Shown: positions 44,415 through 53,658 of the stretch, piece by piece
Layout: each line of letters begins with the position of its first letter
How positions within the stretch are numbered: the stretch's first letter is position 1
DNA from: Bacteroidales bacterium
GTDB lineage: Bacteria > Bacteroidota > Bacteroidia > Bacteroidales > UBA932
Reading direction: 5' to 3'
Assembly: GCA_017509685.1 (NCBI GenBank)
Contig: JAFWPA010000009.1
Location: 124,001 to 188,000 of the forward strand
DNA length: 64,000 nucleotides
Notes under the pieces: model-generated
The model's database searches: none
Seen by the model: the letters and a program-made list of their open reading frames with translations, nothing else
What the model was told of the DNA's origin: nothing
Position numbers and translations under genes: made by a program

Positions 44415-45926
44415 TTATTTATTGTAATCGTTCTGTACCAGAGCGGGATCCTTATCAATTTCGCCCTGAGGGATGGGCCAGTACTTCTTGTTCTCGGTCC
44501 AGTCGGTCTTGCGGTATTCGTGATTGGCGGCTTTCAGTACGGTGGGAGCCAAGCCGCTGCGTACCAGGTCCCAATAACGCTTGCCTTCACCCACAAACTC
44601 CTTGTGGCGCTCCTGGATGATGTCTTCGCGGGTGACACCGGTGTCGTGGCAGTTGGCACGGTCACGCACCTGCTTGAGGTAACTGCTGCCATCCTGTCCC
44701 AGGAGGACGGAAAGCTCGGCGGCGTTCAGCAGCGTCTCGGCGTAGCGGTAGATACGCTCGTTGTTGCAGTAGTTCACGTTATCGGAAGCCTTGTAACCGT
44801 GGTTACCGCCTTCACGGGCGATGTACTTGAGGTTCCAGAAACCGGTATCCTGCCAACGGGGCGTGTATTCGGCACCCGGATGGGAAGCAGCATACTTAGC
44901 GAAATTCAGGATACCGCCATCCTTGCGGATATCGTCGTCGGCATACATGTCGTAAGCGCTCTTGGCGATGGTGCCGAAGCCCCAGCCCTCATGGTAATCG
45001 GGAACGTTCTTGGGAGCGGGAATACCGGTGAGGATGGAATTCACCTGACCACCGGCAGCGATGGAGTTACCCCAGTCGCGGATACCGCCTTCGGACATAT
45101 AGTTGATTTCCCAGATGGATTCGGGACCCCATTCACCGGTCTCTTCCCAGATGCTTGCGAAATCGGCTACCAGGGAGTACTCGCCGCTGGTGATGATTTC
45201 CTTCATGTAGTTGAGGGCGGTCTGGTAACGGCTGTTGTCGTTCTGGTACATCACGGCCTCGGCGTAAAGCATATAGGCCATGGCCTTGGTCACGCGGCCT
45301 TCACTGCCCACGGCGGCCTTCATGGGAAGGACGTCGAGAGCGATGGCATCCTCGATCAGTTTGATGAACTTGGCATAAACCTCATCGTGGCCCAGCTGGG
45401 GAGCGAAGTAAGGGGCCTCCAGGAGTTCCTCCCAGTAAGGGATGTTACCCCAGAGTTTCCACAGCATATTATAGTAGTAAGCCATCAGGACCTTGGCCTC
45501 GGCCACATAGAGTTTCTTGGTATTGTCATCCACACCTTCGGCGCCATCAATGTATTTGATGAGCGTGGCGGCACGGTTGATACCGGAATAGTTCACCGTC
45601 CACATCTGGTTGCACACGTCGGTGGAAGTGGCGGTGTAGTAATGCGTCTTCACAATGATGGGCTGGTCACCTTCGTTGGAACCGCCGGCATACATGTCGT
45701 CGCCCATTACATCGAAGATGAGGTGCAGGTTGTCGTACTGGCCAAAGGCATAGTCGTACCACTCCAGCGGGTCATAGGCAGCCACAAGGCACTGGAAGAG
45801 ACGCTCCGGAGTATTGAAGTATTCATCGAGCGGTTCGGAGCTGTTGTGCTTGGGATTGATGAAATCCTTGGAGCAGGCAGTCAGCAGAACGGCAATGGCA
45901 CTGAGTGCAATAATTATCTTTTTCAT
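44415..45926 (-). CDS. SusD/RagB-family glycan-binding lipoprotein (PUL 2)
   Basis: 503 residues; lipoprotein signal with Cys18 (LLTAC). TPR-like helices (AKVLMAYYYNMLWKLWGNIP, TKAMAYMLYAEAVMYQND) and the C-terminal signature IIQERHKEFVGEGKRYWDLV, then ending YWPIPQGEIDKDPALVQND, are typical of SusD. It pairs with the SusC gene 12 nt upstream and should present beta-glucan oligosaccharides to the transporter. Aromatic-rich binding-site candidates include WNLKYIAREGGNHGY. Confidence 0.95.
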   Translation of the reverse strand: MKKIIIALSAIAVLLTACSKDFINPKHNSSEPLDEYFNTPERLFQCLVAAYDPLEWYDYAFGQYDNLHLIFDVMGDDMYAGGSNEGDQPIIVKTHYYTATSTDVCNQMWTVNYSGINRAATLIKYIDGAEGVDDNTKKLYVAEAKVLMAYYYNMLWKLWGNIPYWEELLEAPYFAPQLGHDEVYAKFIKLIEDAIALDVLPMKAAVGSEGRVTKAMAYMLYAEAVMYQNDNSRYQTALNYMKEIITSGEYSLVADFASIWEETGEWGPESIWEINYMSEGGIRDWGNSIAAGGQVNSILTGIPAPKNVPDYHEGWGFGTIAKSAYDMYADDDIRKDGGILNFAKYAASHPGAEYTPRWQDTGFWNLKYIAREGGNHGYKASDNVNYCNNERIYRYAETLLNAAELSVLLGQDGSSYLKQVRDRANCHDTGVTREDIIQERHKEFVGEGKRYWDLVRSGLAPTVLKAANHEYRKTDWTENKKYWPIPQGEIDKDPALVQNDYNK

Positions 45927-45938
45927 ATCCGTGGTCTG

Positions 45939-48900
45939 TTAGAAAGTTACATTGACACCAAAGGTGACGGTTCTGTTCTGAGGATAGACACCGCGGTCTA
46001 CGCCCACTGAGGTGAAGCCGCCGGAAACTTCCGGATCGCAGCCGGTATATTTGGTGAGCGTGAAGGCGTTCTCGACCTGTCCGTAGAATCTCAGGCGGGA
46101 GACAAAGAACTTCTTGGTGAGCTTGGAAGGGAGGGTATAACCCAGCTGGATGTTACGGGCACGCAGGAAAGAAGCGTCTTCCAACCAATAGTCGGAAACA
46201 CGGTAGTTCTCGTTGGCCGAATCAAAAGCGAAGCGGGGATACTTGTTGGTGGAACCTTCGCCGGTCCAGCGGTTCAGGATGGACTTGGGCAGGTTGATGT
46301 AGTACAGGTCGGTACGGCGGGTGACGTTCATGGCCTGGGCGCCTGCCTGGCCCTGGAGGAGCATGGAGAAGTCGATACCCTTCCAGTCGAAGGTAATGGT
46401 GAGGCCGAAGGTCCAGTCCGGAATACCCTTACCCAGTTTGGTGCGGTCATCGTCATTGATGACACCGTCGTTGTTGATGTCCTTCCAGCGGAAGTCACCG
46501 GGCTGGGCGTTGGGCTGGATGAGTTCGCCCTTGTCGTTCACATAGGCATTCACCTCGGCCATGTTCTGGAAAACGCCGTCGGTCTTCCATCCCCAGAAGT
46601 ACGGGAACACTTCACCCACTTCGCCGCGGGTAAGGGAGCCGATCTTATGGGTGGCCGTGATGATATAGGAGGATTCATCGGCCAGCTTAGTGAGCTTGTT
46701 CACGTTGTAGGATGCGTTGGCCTTGATACCGTAATGGAAGTCGCCGGCGCTGCCGCGATAACCCAGGTCGATTTCGACACCGGAGTTGCGCATGGTACCT
46801 ACGTTGCCGGTAGGGGCAGAGTCACCTGCATAGGTGGGAACCTGCATCTCCATGAGCATACCGGAGGCGTCCTTGATATAGTAGTCCAGGGTAGCGGTGA
46901 ACTGGTTGCCCCACAGACCCAGGTCTACACCGAAGTCGGTCTGGATAGACTGTTCCCACTTGGCATTGGGGTTGGCCAGGCCGGAGGCCTTTACGCCGAT
47001 GTTCACGGCTTCCGTAGCGTTGGCACCGGAACCGAAGATGTAGTTGTTGCCGGACTGGGCGTACACGGCATACAGGAAGTCGGCCAAGTTGTCCTTACCG
47101 TTGATACCCCAGGAGGCGCGGATCTTCGCCATGGAAATGACGCGGTTCTCCTTCAGGAAGCGCTCGTTCTTGATATTCCAGCCCAGGGAGAAGGACGGGA
47201 AGGTACCCCACTTGTTGTTGGGGCCGAAGTGAGAGGAGGCGTCCCGACGGACAGTGGCCTGTGCCAGAATGCGCTCGTCAAAGTTATAGGAGACACGGGC
47301 GAAATAGGAAAGAATGCTGTACGGGATGGAATTCCAGCTTCCCCAACCGTCACGGTCGCCGTCGTTGGACTGGCCCAGGGTGTTGTTCACGCTGATCTTC
47401 CAGGGATCGTCGGGATAGATGAGGCCCTTGGCGGAAGCGCCCACGGAGGAAGAGGAGGACTTGTAGGCAGACTGACCCAGCACCACATTCAGGCTGTGCT
47501 TTCCGAACGTCTTGTCATAGGTGAGGGTGTTTTCAATCTGGTAGCTGTAGTAACGGTACATGTTCTGGTAGGCAGAGGAACCGTAGTTGATCTTTTCAAC
47601 GGTGGAAGCATTGCCACTGGCGTCGTACACCGTGGAAGAGGTAACCGTATCGTAGCTGTAGCTCTTGGAGGTGAGGAAGTAGGGAACAGTATAACCGTGC
47701 TGGGACACATAGGAGAGGTCCAGGGTAATGGCGTTGCGGAACTTCAGGCCGTCGATGAGCTGGAGCTCGGTGGTCAGGCCGCCCACAATCTTGTCGGTAG
47801 CGGTATAAGCGTGGGGACGGTCCAGCATGGCGATAGGGTTGGCCTGCTCGTTATAGGTACCGCCGTCGGCGATGAAGTAGGGCTTACCCTGGCTGTCACG
47901 GATAATATAAGGATAGCCGGCCGGGTACAGAGTCTTGTAACGGGCTTCTTCATCGGCGTCGGCATAGATGGGATCCAGCGGGGACATGCCCAGTGCGGAA
48001 CCCAGCGGGGAACCGTATTCGGAGTTTGCCGAAATGCCGGCGTTCTCGATGTGAGCGTAGGAAATCTGGTTGCTGATAGTGAGTTTGTTGAGCCAGATAC
48101 GGGAAGCGGAATCATCGAAAAGGGTAACGCCCACGTTCTCGCGCAGGGTCACTCTGTCATAGTAGGACTGGCCGAAGCGACCGCCGATGGTACCCTTCGA
48201 AGAAAGGTAGCCGCCGGAGATGTTGTAGTTGATGCGGCTGGTACCACCGGAAATGCTCAGGTCGTGCTTCATGATAGGGGCGTTCTTGTCGAAGATGGCG
48301 CCCACCCAGTCGGTTCCCTTGCCCAGGGAGTAGGGATCGTCGTAAATGGGAGCACTGCCGGCATTGAGCATACCCTCGTTCATCATGATGGCATATTCGG
48401 TAGCATTGAGAACGGCGGGTTTGCGCCAGGGATTCTGGAATCCGTAGGAAAAGTCGTAGTTCACCACGGTCTTGCCTTCCTTACCGGACTTGGTGGTCAC
48501 CAGGATAACACCGTCGGCGGCGCGGGCACCGTAAACGGCAGCGGAAGCGGCGTCCTTGAGCACGTCGATTCGTTCAATGTCGTTCGGGTTGATGTAGTCG
48601 ATGCTGCCGGCGGGCATACCATCAACAATATAAAGCGGAGACGCGTGGTTGATGGAACCCACACCACGGACGATCACCGTGGAACTGGCACCGGGGGCAC
48701 CGGATTCCTGGGTAACCTGGACACCGGAAGTCATACCCTGAAGCATGTTGTCCACACGGTTCTGGGACTGGACTCTCAGGTCGTCTGAGGTGACGGAGGA
48801 AATAGCCGCGGTCACCACCGATTTTTTCTGGACACCGTAGCCGATGACAACGGTCTCCTCCAGCATCTGGCTGTCGTCCTTGAGGACGATGTCCAGCGTC

Positions 48901-49157
48901 TGGTCATTGTTAATCGTGAACTGCGTGCTTTCATAACCCAGGCAGGACACCTCTACAACCGCGCCGCGCGCGACGCGAAGGGAGAATGCTCCGTCCACGT
49001 CGGTCATGGCACCATTGCTGGTTCCCTGCTGAACGATGAAAGCGCCCACGATGGGCTGGTTGCCGGAATCCAGGACACGGCCCTTGAAGGTCACGTCCTG
49101 TGCCATTGCAACCAGACTCAATCCTAAGAAAAGGACTAAGAAAGCTAGTTTTTTCAT
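45939..49157 (-). CDS. SusC/RagA TonB-dependent transporter (PUL 2)
   Basis: 1072 residues with signal peptide ending AMAQ. Carboxypeptidase-regulatory-like domain (about 21-105), LEETVVIGYGVQKKSVVTAA segment, plug with VIVRGVGSINHASPLYIVDG and VLKDAASAAVYGARAADGV, and a long barrel closing with TVTFGVNVTF. It lacks an STN signalling domain. First gene of the PUL 2 operon, from a probable -7 TAATTTTG at 49222-49229. Similar in design to the PUL 1 SusC but clearly divergent in sequence. Confidence 0.96.
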   Translation of the reverse strand: MKKLAFLVLFLGLSLVAMAQDVTFKGRVLDSGNQPIVGAFIVQQGTSNGAMTDVDGAFSLRVARGAVVEVSCLGYESTQFTINNDQTLDIVLKDDSQMLEETVVIGYGVQKKSVVTAAISSVTSDDLRVQSQNRVDNMLQGMTSGVQVTQESGAPGASSTVIVRGVGSINHASPLYIVDGMPAGSIDYINPNDIERIDVLKDAASAAVYGARAADGVILVTTKSGKEGKTVVNYDFSYGFQNPWRKPAVLNATEYAIMMNEGMLNAGSAPIYDDPYSLGKGTDWVGAIFDKNAPIMKHDLSISGGTSRINYNISGGYLSSKGTIGGRFGQSYYDRVTLRENVGVTLFDDSASRIWLNKLTISNQISYAHIENAGISANSEYGSPLGSALGMSPLDPIYADADEEARYKTLYPAGYPYIIRDSQGKPYFIADGGTYNEQANPIAMLDRPHAYTATDKIVGGLTTELQLIDGLKFRNAITLDLSYVSQHGYTVPYFLTSKSYSYDTVTSSTVYDASGNASTVEKINYGSSAYQNMYRYYSYQIENTLTYDKTFGKHSLNVVLGQSAYKSSSSSVGASAKGLIYPDDPWKISVNNTLGQSNDGDRDGWGSWNSIPYSILSYFARVSYNFDERILAQATVRRDASSHFGPNNKWGTFPSFSLGWNIKNERFLKENRVISMAKIRASWGINGKDNLADFLYAVYAQSGNNYIFGSGANATEAVNIGVKASGLANPNAKWEQSIQTDFGVDLGLWGNQFTATLDYYIKDASGMLMEMQVPTYAGDSAPTGNVGTMRNSGVEIDLGYRGSAGDFHYGIKANASYNVNKLTKLADESSYIITATHKIGSLTRGEVGEVFPYFWGWKTDGVFQNMAEVNAYVNDKGELIQPNAQPGDFRWKDINNDGVINDDDRTKLGKGIPDWTFGLTITFDWKGIDFSMLLQGQAGAQAMNVTRRTDLYYINLPKSILNRWTGEGSTNKYPRFAFDSANENYRVSDYWLEDASFLRARNIQLGYTLPSKLTKKFFVSRLRFYGQVENAFTLTKYTGCDPEVSGGFTSVGVDRGVYPQNRTVTFGVNVTF

Positions 49158-49221
49158 ACGCTTTGATTTGGTTTGCGTTGGTTATTGTTAATAAATGTGT
49201 GTTTCGACAATATGTCTGGTG

Positions 49222-49229
49222 CAAAATTA
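49222..49229 (-). promoter_or_regulatory. Probable -7 element of the PUL 2 operon
   Basis: TAATTTTG on the minus strand, 64 nt before the SusC ATG. No good -33 match, as expected of a promoter that needs an activator. The T-tract of the regulator's terminator lies just upstream. Confidence 0.4.
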
Positions 49230-49233
49230 TAAG

Positions 49234-49276
49234 CAAAAAAAGCAGCCGCTTCCTTTAAGAATATTAAAGTAGCGGC
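49234..49276 (-). terminator. Intrinsic terminator of the DUF6377 regulator gene
   Basis: On the minus strand GCCGCT and CTTTAA pair with TTAAAG and AGCGGC (49245-49276, one small bulge), followed by TGCTTTTTTTGC. It separates the regulator transcript from the PUL 2 operon. Confidence 0.8.
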
Positions 49277-49287
49277 ATAATAAAGCT

Positions 49288-49310
49288 AATTAGTTAAAAC
49301 TAAACTAATT
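49288..49310. promoter_or_regulatory. Inverted repeat, candidate regulator site
   Basis: AATTAGTT, seven bases, AACTAATT. Perfect 8-bp arms, lying upstream of the PUL 2 promoter and just after the regulator stop codon. It may be an operator but AT-rich context weakens the case. Confidence 0.3.
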
Positions 49311-49360
49311 AAAATACTTTAAAATAGTGAAAAAGTAGTAATGAAATAGGGCGAAACCCT

Positions 49361-50992
49361 TTACTTTCCAATGGCTTTCACCTGCTCTTCGAAGGCCTCA
49401 CGGTCTCCCAGGGCGGCATTTTTGACAGCCACCTTGTAGTTGTAGATGGTGCTCAGGGAATAGTCCAGCATAGTGGCAATGGCCTTGCTGTCGTCCACGC
49501 CCAGACGGATGAGGGCGAAGATGCGCTGCGCCGTGGTGAGCCTTCCGTCGGGAGCCACTTCCCGCGCCTCCTCCTTGAGAAGGGCGTTGAATTTCTCCAC
49601 AAACGCCGGATACAGGGCCAGGAAGGTAGAGTCGAAGGTTTCGTAGAATTCGTCGCGCGCCTTTTCGCTGCGGCCGCTGATGGACAGCTCCTTGAGCAAT
49701 TGGTCGGCCTTCCCCTGCTTGAGCAGGTTGCGGAAGCGGTTGTCTTCCGTCCGGATAACGGAAACCTGCGCCGAGAGGCCCTGCAGGAAATTCAGGATGT
49801 ATCTTTCCTTCACCTTATCGGCCTTGGAAATCTGCTGGTTCAGGCCGTTCAGGGTCACGTTGGCCAGCGCCAGGGAATTGTTGCTTTCCTCCAGCTCCAT
49901 CCGCAGCTTGGAGAGTTTGCGGGAGCGGGCGATGAGGAAATAAGTGACCATGGATAATATTAAGGTAAGGAAAGCCAGCAGGATAGACCATATCTGACCG
50001 GAACGGGTAACGCGGACCTGCCGTTCCTGATAAGCGTCTTCCACCTGCATCAGGAAGCGGGAAATCTGCCAGGGGCGCAGCTTGGCGTTATACAACAGGG
50101 CATCTTCCTGGGCAATGCGCAGATAACGGAAACTGCGGTCGACGTCGGTGGGCAGGATGAGCTGGGCCACCATCGTAAGGGAAGCATAGTCCCGGACAGC
50201 ATTCACAATGTCGCATTCGGCACTCTTGACCAGCCACTGCATTCGCTCTGTCTGATTGCCTTTCTGCTCCTCCAGTTCCGACTGGAAAAAGGCATGGATA
50301 GCGTAATCCCGGTCTTCCGGCTTTACACTGCCCAGCAGCAGACGGCTCACGCTGTCGGCGGCTTCCAGCCGGCCTTCCTCCATAAACTGGTCCCGCAGGA
50401 TCCAGCGGTAGCGGGACGACTCGGGGCGAAGCATCTGATACAGACGCTCCCGGAAAGAGGCGGCCGGGGGAATGGACATGCGCTCCACCATTCCGGAATT
50501 GCCCGCCATGTCCTTGCTGAAATCGTACAGCGTCCAGTAATACTCCTCCTGCAGCGGCTTGGACAGTTGATCCGGCTGAATCTGGTCGTACAGGATCTGG
50601 CTGGCCTCGAAGTAGTTGCCGGCCTTCTCATAGAGATGACCCAGTATGATGGTGGCCTGGTCGTAACGCTCCTTGTCCGGAATGGACAGCGCCAGTGCCT
50701 GTGCCTTTTTCAGATAGGCCTGCGTAGAGTCGAAGCTGAAGGCGAAATAGTCGCTGGCAGCAATGATTTCCAATTCATACCGGCTCGCCGGGTCCTGCGT
50801 GGCGCTGATGAGGCGCCGATAGGCGTCCAGCTGATCCTGTTTCTTGGCAACGTACAGTTCCTTGGCGGCCAGGTAACCGTCCAGCTCGTCCATCAGTTTC
50901 TGGATCTTGCGGTCTGTACGCTTAGGGGCCATGCAGGCTGTCACCAGAACGGTGACGGCCGCCGCCAGTATCATGTTCTTACTCAAGCACAT
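49361..50992 (-). CDS. DUF6377 membrane-bound PUL regulator
   Basis: 543 residues; signal or lipoprotein-type N-terminus (MILAAAVTVLVTAC). Residues about 30-330 are helical TPR-like repeats, presumably periplasmic. One membrane helix (about 335-355, IWSILLAFLTLILSMVTYFL) precedes a coiled coil (LSKLRMELEESNNSLALANV) and a cytoplasmic domain ending with an HTH: TTAQRIFALIRLGVDDSKAI, then ATMLDYSLSTIYNYKVAVKN. This is the DUF6377-type one-component architecture seen beside SusC/D pairs in Bacteroidales. Start 50992 is supported by a TATCTTTG box four bases upstream, inside the end of sufD. It likely controls PUL 2. Confidence 0.83.
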   Translation of the reverse strand: MCLSKNMILAAAVTVLVTACMAPKRTDRKIQKLMDELDGYLAAKELYVAKKQDQLDAYRRLISATQDPASRYELEIIAASDYFAFSFDSTQAYLKKAQALALSIPDKERYDQATIILGHLYEKAGNYFEASQILYDQIQPDQLSKPLQEEYYWTLYDFSKDMAGNSGMVERMSIPPAASFRERLYQMLRPESSRYRWILRDQFMEEGRLEAADSVSRLLLGSVKPEDRDYAIHAFFQSELEEQKGNQTERMQWLVKSAECDIVNAVRDYASLTMVAQLILPTDVDRSFRYLRIAQEDALLYNAKLRPWQISRFLMQVEDAYQERQVRVTRSGQIWSILLAFLTLILSMVTYFLIARSRKLSKLRMELEESNNSLALANVTLNGLNQQISKADKVKERYILNFLQGLSAQVSVIRTEDNRFRNLLKQGKADQLLKELSISGRSEKARDEFYETFDSTFLALYPAFVEKFNALLKEEAREVAPDGRLTTAQRIFALIRLGVDDSKAIATMLDYSLSTIYNYKVAVKNAALGDREAFEEQVKAIGK

Positions 50993-51569
50993 GGTACAAA
51001 GATAGCAAAATTTCCTCTTCCCTTCCTTCCGGAATCACCGGGGACAGGAAGGAAAGCATCTGCAGGGTCTTGGCTTCTTTTTCCGGAATGCCCCGGGAGC
51101 GCATATAGAAGAGTTCGTCTTCGTTGAGCTGGCCCACAGTGGCGCCGTGGGAGCATTTTACATCATCGGCATAAATCTCCAGCTGGGGCTTGGTGTCCAC
51201 TTTGGCCTCCGGCGTGAGCACAATATTGTGGTTTTCCTGATAGGCCTCGGTTTGCTGGGCGTCCGGCGCCACCACGATGGTGCCACCAAAAGACACCTGG
51301 GCGCTGCCGCCGGCAATGCCGTTGAACAGTTGCGTGCTCTTGCAGCCGTGGGCCTTGTGGTGCATTACAATGCGGAAATTCACCCTTTCGTTCCCGTTGC
51401 AAAGGTACATGCCCTTCAAATGGGCTTCGGCCCCGGGACCACAGAGGTCAATAGAAACGTCTATGTCCTTGCTCTCCCCCGGCAGCACCACGAACTGCAG
51501 GTTCAGGATTTCCCCGGCCTGCACCTGATACTGCCCTTTCGGGGGTGCGATGTACTTTCCGTGACCCAT
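50979..51569 (-). CDS. sufD: Short SufD, Fe-S scaffold subunit
   Basis: 196 residues from ATG 51569, one base after the sufC stop. Beta-helix core of SufB/SufD proteins: GAEAHLKGMYLCNGNERVNF, HHKAHGCKSTQLFNGIAGG, and DDVKCSHGATVGQLNEDELF with the conserved histidine, ending YMRSRGIPEKEA. Usual SufD proteins are about 420-450 residues; this one lacks the N-terminal helical half. Reading frames upstream are occupied by sufC, so it is not simply mis-started. It would still pair with SufB in the SufBC2D complex. Its last bases contain the promoter of the next gene. Confidence 0.88.
   Translation of the reverse strand: MGHGKYIAPPKGQYQVQAGEILNLQFVVLPGESKDIDVSIDLCGPGAEAHLKGMYLCNGNERVNFRIVMHHKAHGCKSTQLFNGIAGGSAQVSFGGTIVVAPDAQQTEAYQENHNIVLTPEAKVDTKPQLEIYADDVKCSHGATVGQLNEDELFYMRSRGIPEKEAKTLQMLSFLSPVIPEGREEEILLSLYHVLE
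50997..51004 (-). promoter_or_regulatory. -7 element of the DUF6377 gene
   Basis: TATCTTTG on the minus strand, inside the 3' end of sufD and four bases (TACC) before the ATG at 50992. Confidence 0.6.
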
Positions 51570-51570
51570 A

Positions 51571-52308
51571 TCAGAACTGGTCAAATCCCTTGGATTCAAT
51601 GGCTTCGATGAGCTCCTCGCCACCGGTTTTCACTATGCAGCCGGCTTTGAGCACGTGCACGAAGTCCGGCTGTACATACTCCAGGAGCTTGTGGTAGTGG
51701 GTAACGATGATGGCGCTCTTTTCCGGGCTGCGGAGGGTGTTTACGCCATCGGCCACAATCTTGAGGGCGTCCACATCAAGGCCGCTGTCGGTCTCGTCCA
51801 GGATGGAGAGGGCGGGGTCCAGAAGGGCCATCTGGAAAATTTCGTTGCGCTTTTTCTCGCCGCCGGAGAAGCCCACGTTCACTTCGCGTTTGGCAAATTC
51901 CGGTTTCATCTGCACAAAGGCCATCTTTTCCTTCATCAGTTTGAGAAAGTCGCCGGTTTTCATTTCCGGGAGGCCGCTAGCTTTGCGTTTGGCGTTCACC
52001 GCCGCCTTCATAAAGGCCGTAATGGTAACGCCGGGAATCTCGATGGGATACTGGAAACTGAGGAAAAGCCCGGCCCAGGCACGCTCCTCGGGAGCCATGG
52101 CCAGAAGGTCCTTCCCCTGGAACAGCACCGTTCCTTCCGTCACTTCATAACCGGGTTTGCCCGTAAGGACGGCCGCCAGCGTGCTCTTGCCGGCTCCGTT
52201 GGGGCCCATGATGGCGTGCACCTCCCCGGGGCCGATGGTCAAATCAATCCCGTTGAGAATTTCCTTGTCTTCTACCCGCGCGTGCAGATTCTTTATTTCT
52301 AACAACAT
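51571..52308 (-). CDS. sufC: SufC, Fe-S cluster assembly ATPase
   Basis: 245 residues. ABC ATPase: Walker A IMGPNGAGKSTLAAVL, signature NVGFSGGEKKRNEIFQM, Walker B plus D-loop LSILDETDSGLDVDAL and H-loop IIVTHYHKLLEYV. It drives conformational change of the SufB/SufD scaffold. Read from a TATCTTTG box (52328-52335) 19 nt upstream that lies back to back with the serpin promoter. Followed by sufD with one base between. Confidence 0.97.
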   Translation of the reverse strand: MLLEIKNLHARVEDKEILNGIDLTIGPGEVHAIMGPNGAGKSTLAAVLTGKPGYEVTEGTVLFQGKDLLAMAPEERAWAGLFLSFQYPIEIPGVTITAFMKAAVNAKRKASGLPEMKTGDFLKLMKEKMAFVQMKPEFAKREVNVGFSGGEKKRNEIFQMALLDPALSILDETDSGLDVDALKIVADGVNTLRSPEKSAIIVTHYHKLLEYVQPDFVHVLKAGCIVKTGGEELIEAIESKGFDQF

Positions 52309-52327
52309 GTGTTTCCGTTTTAGTTTT

Positions 52328-52355
52328 CAAAGATACGAAAAAATGGCTACATTTG
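52328..52355. promoter_or_regulatory. Overlapping divergent -7 elements of sufC and the serpin gene
   Basis: Minus-strand TATCTTTG (52328-52335) for sufC and plus-strand TACATTTG (52348-52355) for the serpin are only 12 bases apart, so polymerase cannot occupy both at once. The serpin ATG at 52361 is five bases after its -7 box. Confidence 0.55.
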
Positions 52356-52360
52356 TGCTT

Positions 52361-53656
52361 ATGAAAAAGATTGTTCTTGCAGCCGCCGCGGCGGTATTGG
52401 TATGGAGTTGCGACATGATCCTGGTCAAGGATCCCGTTGTGACGGATCCCATCGATGTGTTCTTTCCCGACCCCACCGAGCAAATCACCAAGGTAGATTT
52501 GAGTGAGACGGAAAAGGGCTACGTGGATGCCGGCAACGGCATGGCTTTCCGCCTGCTGAACCAGATGTACTCCGGGGAAAACGTGGTTCTTTCGCCGCTT
52601 AGCCTGCAGCTTGCGCTGGCCATGACCGCCAACGGAGCCGATGGCAAAACCCTGCAGGAAATCATCGGCTTCCTGGGATACGGGGCCGATGGGATAGACG
52701 CCCTCAACGCCTACAGCAAAAAACTGCTGGACCAGCTGCCGGCGGTGGATTTGGACGTCAAGCTCAAACTCACCGACGCCCTGCTGGTGAACGACCAGTT
52801 CCCGCTTCTTCCGGCGTTCCAACAAAAGGTGCAGCAGAACTACTATGCCGCCGTGGACAACATGGATTTCTCGGACCCCGCCATGGTGGCCGCCCGCATC
52901 AACGAGTGGGCCTCCCGCAATACCGACGGGTTTATTGACAAAGTACTGGAGCCCGGAGATATATCGGACGATGTCGTCGCCGCCATCATGAACGCCCTGT
53001 ACTTCAAAGCCAAGTGGGCCGGCACCGAATATGACCCCATGTTCCTGGAGGACAGCACCGTGCAGGATAACTTCACCCTGGCCGACGGAAGCAAGAAACA
53101 GGTTTCCTTCATGCGCAACACCCGGTATCACCGCTATGCCGAGATGGACGGGTACAAGGTTTTGGCCCTTCCCTATGCCGGCAGCAAATACTACATGTAC
53201 ATCCTCCTGCCAGACGACAACAACCTGGACGCCCTTGTCAAAAAGCTTCCGAATATCTCCTGGAAAACCATCCTGAGTTCCTTTAAGAACGATGCGGAAG
53301 TTTACGTAAAACTGCCCAAGTTCGACATTGAGAACAAGTTCGAACTGAACGACGCCCTCAAAGCCCTGGGCATGCAGAGGCCTTTCGTGCCCGGCACGGC
53401 CGAATTCAACAGCATGTTCGAAAAGTCCGGCTACTATTTCTGGATTGGAAGCGTCATCCAGAAAGCCCGCATTTCCGTGGCCGAATGGGGCACCGAAGCC
53501 GCTGCGGTAACGGTTGTCATGATGTGTGGAGAAAGCGCCGGCCCCGGTGAAGAGCCCAAGCGCGTGTATTTCTACGCCGACCACCCCTTCCTCTTCGTCA
53601 TCGGAGAGGCCACTTCCGGAACCATTCTCTTTGAGGGAGCCTATACCGGGAAATAG
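52361..53656 (+). CDS. Serpin-family protease inhibitor, probable lipoprotein
   Basis: 431 residues from ATG 52361; an in-frame ATG at 52343 overlaps the -7 box. N-terminal signal MKKIVLAAAAAVLVWSC, an atypical lipobox with Trp at -2. Serpin fold: VVLSPLSLQLALAMTANGAD, IMNALYFKAKWAGTEYD, YVKLPKFDIENKFELNDALK, hinge and reactive-centre loop from about residue 374 (WGTEAAAVTVVMMC), and the closing VYFYADHPFLFVIGEATSG. The hinge has the small residues needed for inhibition, so it is likely functional; the P1 residue is not certain. Secreted serpins in gut Bacteroidetes may block host or competitor proteases. Confidence 0.92.
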   Translation: MKKIVLAAAAAVLVWSCDMILVKDPVVTDPIDVFFPDPTEQITKVDLSETEKGYVDAGNGMAFRLLNQMYSGENVVLSPLSLQLALAMTANGADGKTLQEIIGFLGYGADGIDALNAYSKKLLDQLPAVDLDVKLKLTDALLVNDQFPLLPAFQQKVQQNYYAAVDNMDFSDPAMVAARINEWASRNTDGFIDKVLEPGDISDDVVAAIMNALYFKAKWAGTEYDPMFLEDSTVQDNFTLADGSKKQVSFMRNTRYHRYAEMDGYKVLALPYAGSKYYMYILLPDDNNLDALVKKLPNISWKTILSSFKNDAEVYVKLPKFDIENKFELNDALKALGMQRPFVPGTAEFNSMFEKSGYYFWIGSVIQKARISVAEWGTEAAAVTVVMMCGESAGPGEEPKRVYFYADHPFLFVIGEATSGTILFEGAYTGK

Positions 53657-53658
53657 CG

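Noticed and set aside
51571..51623. Longer SufD start at 51623
   Set aside because: It lies within the end of sufC and adds a low-similarity sequence; it would not restore the missing N-terminal half.
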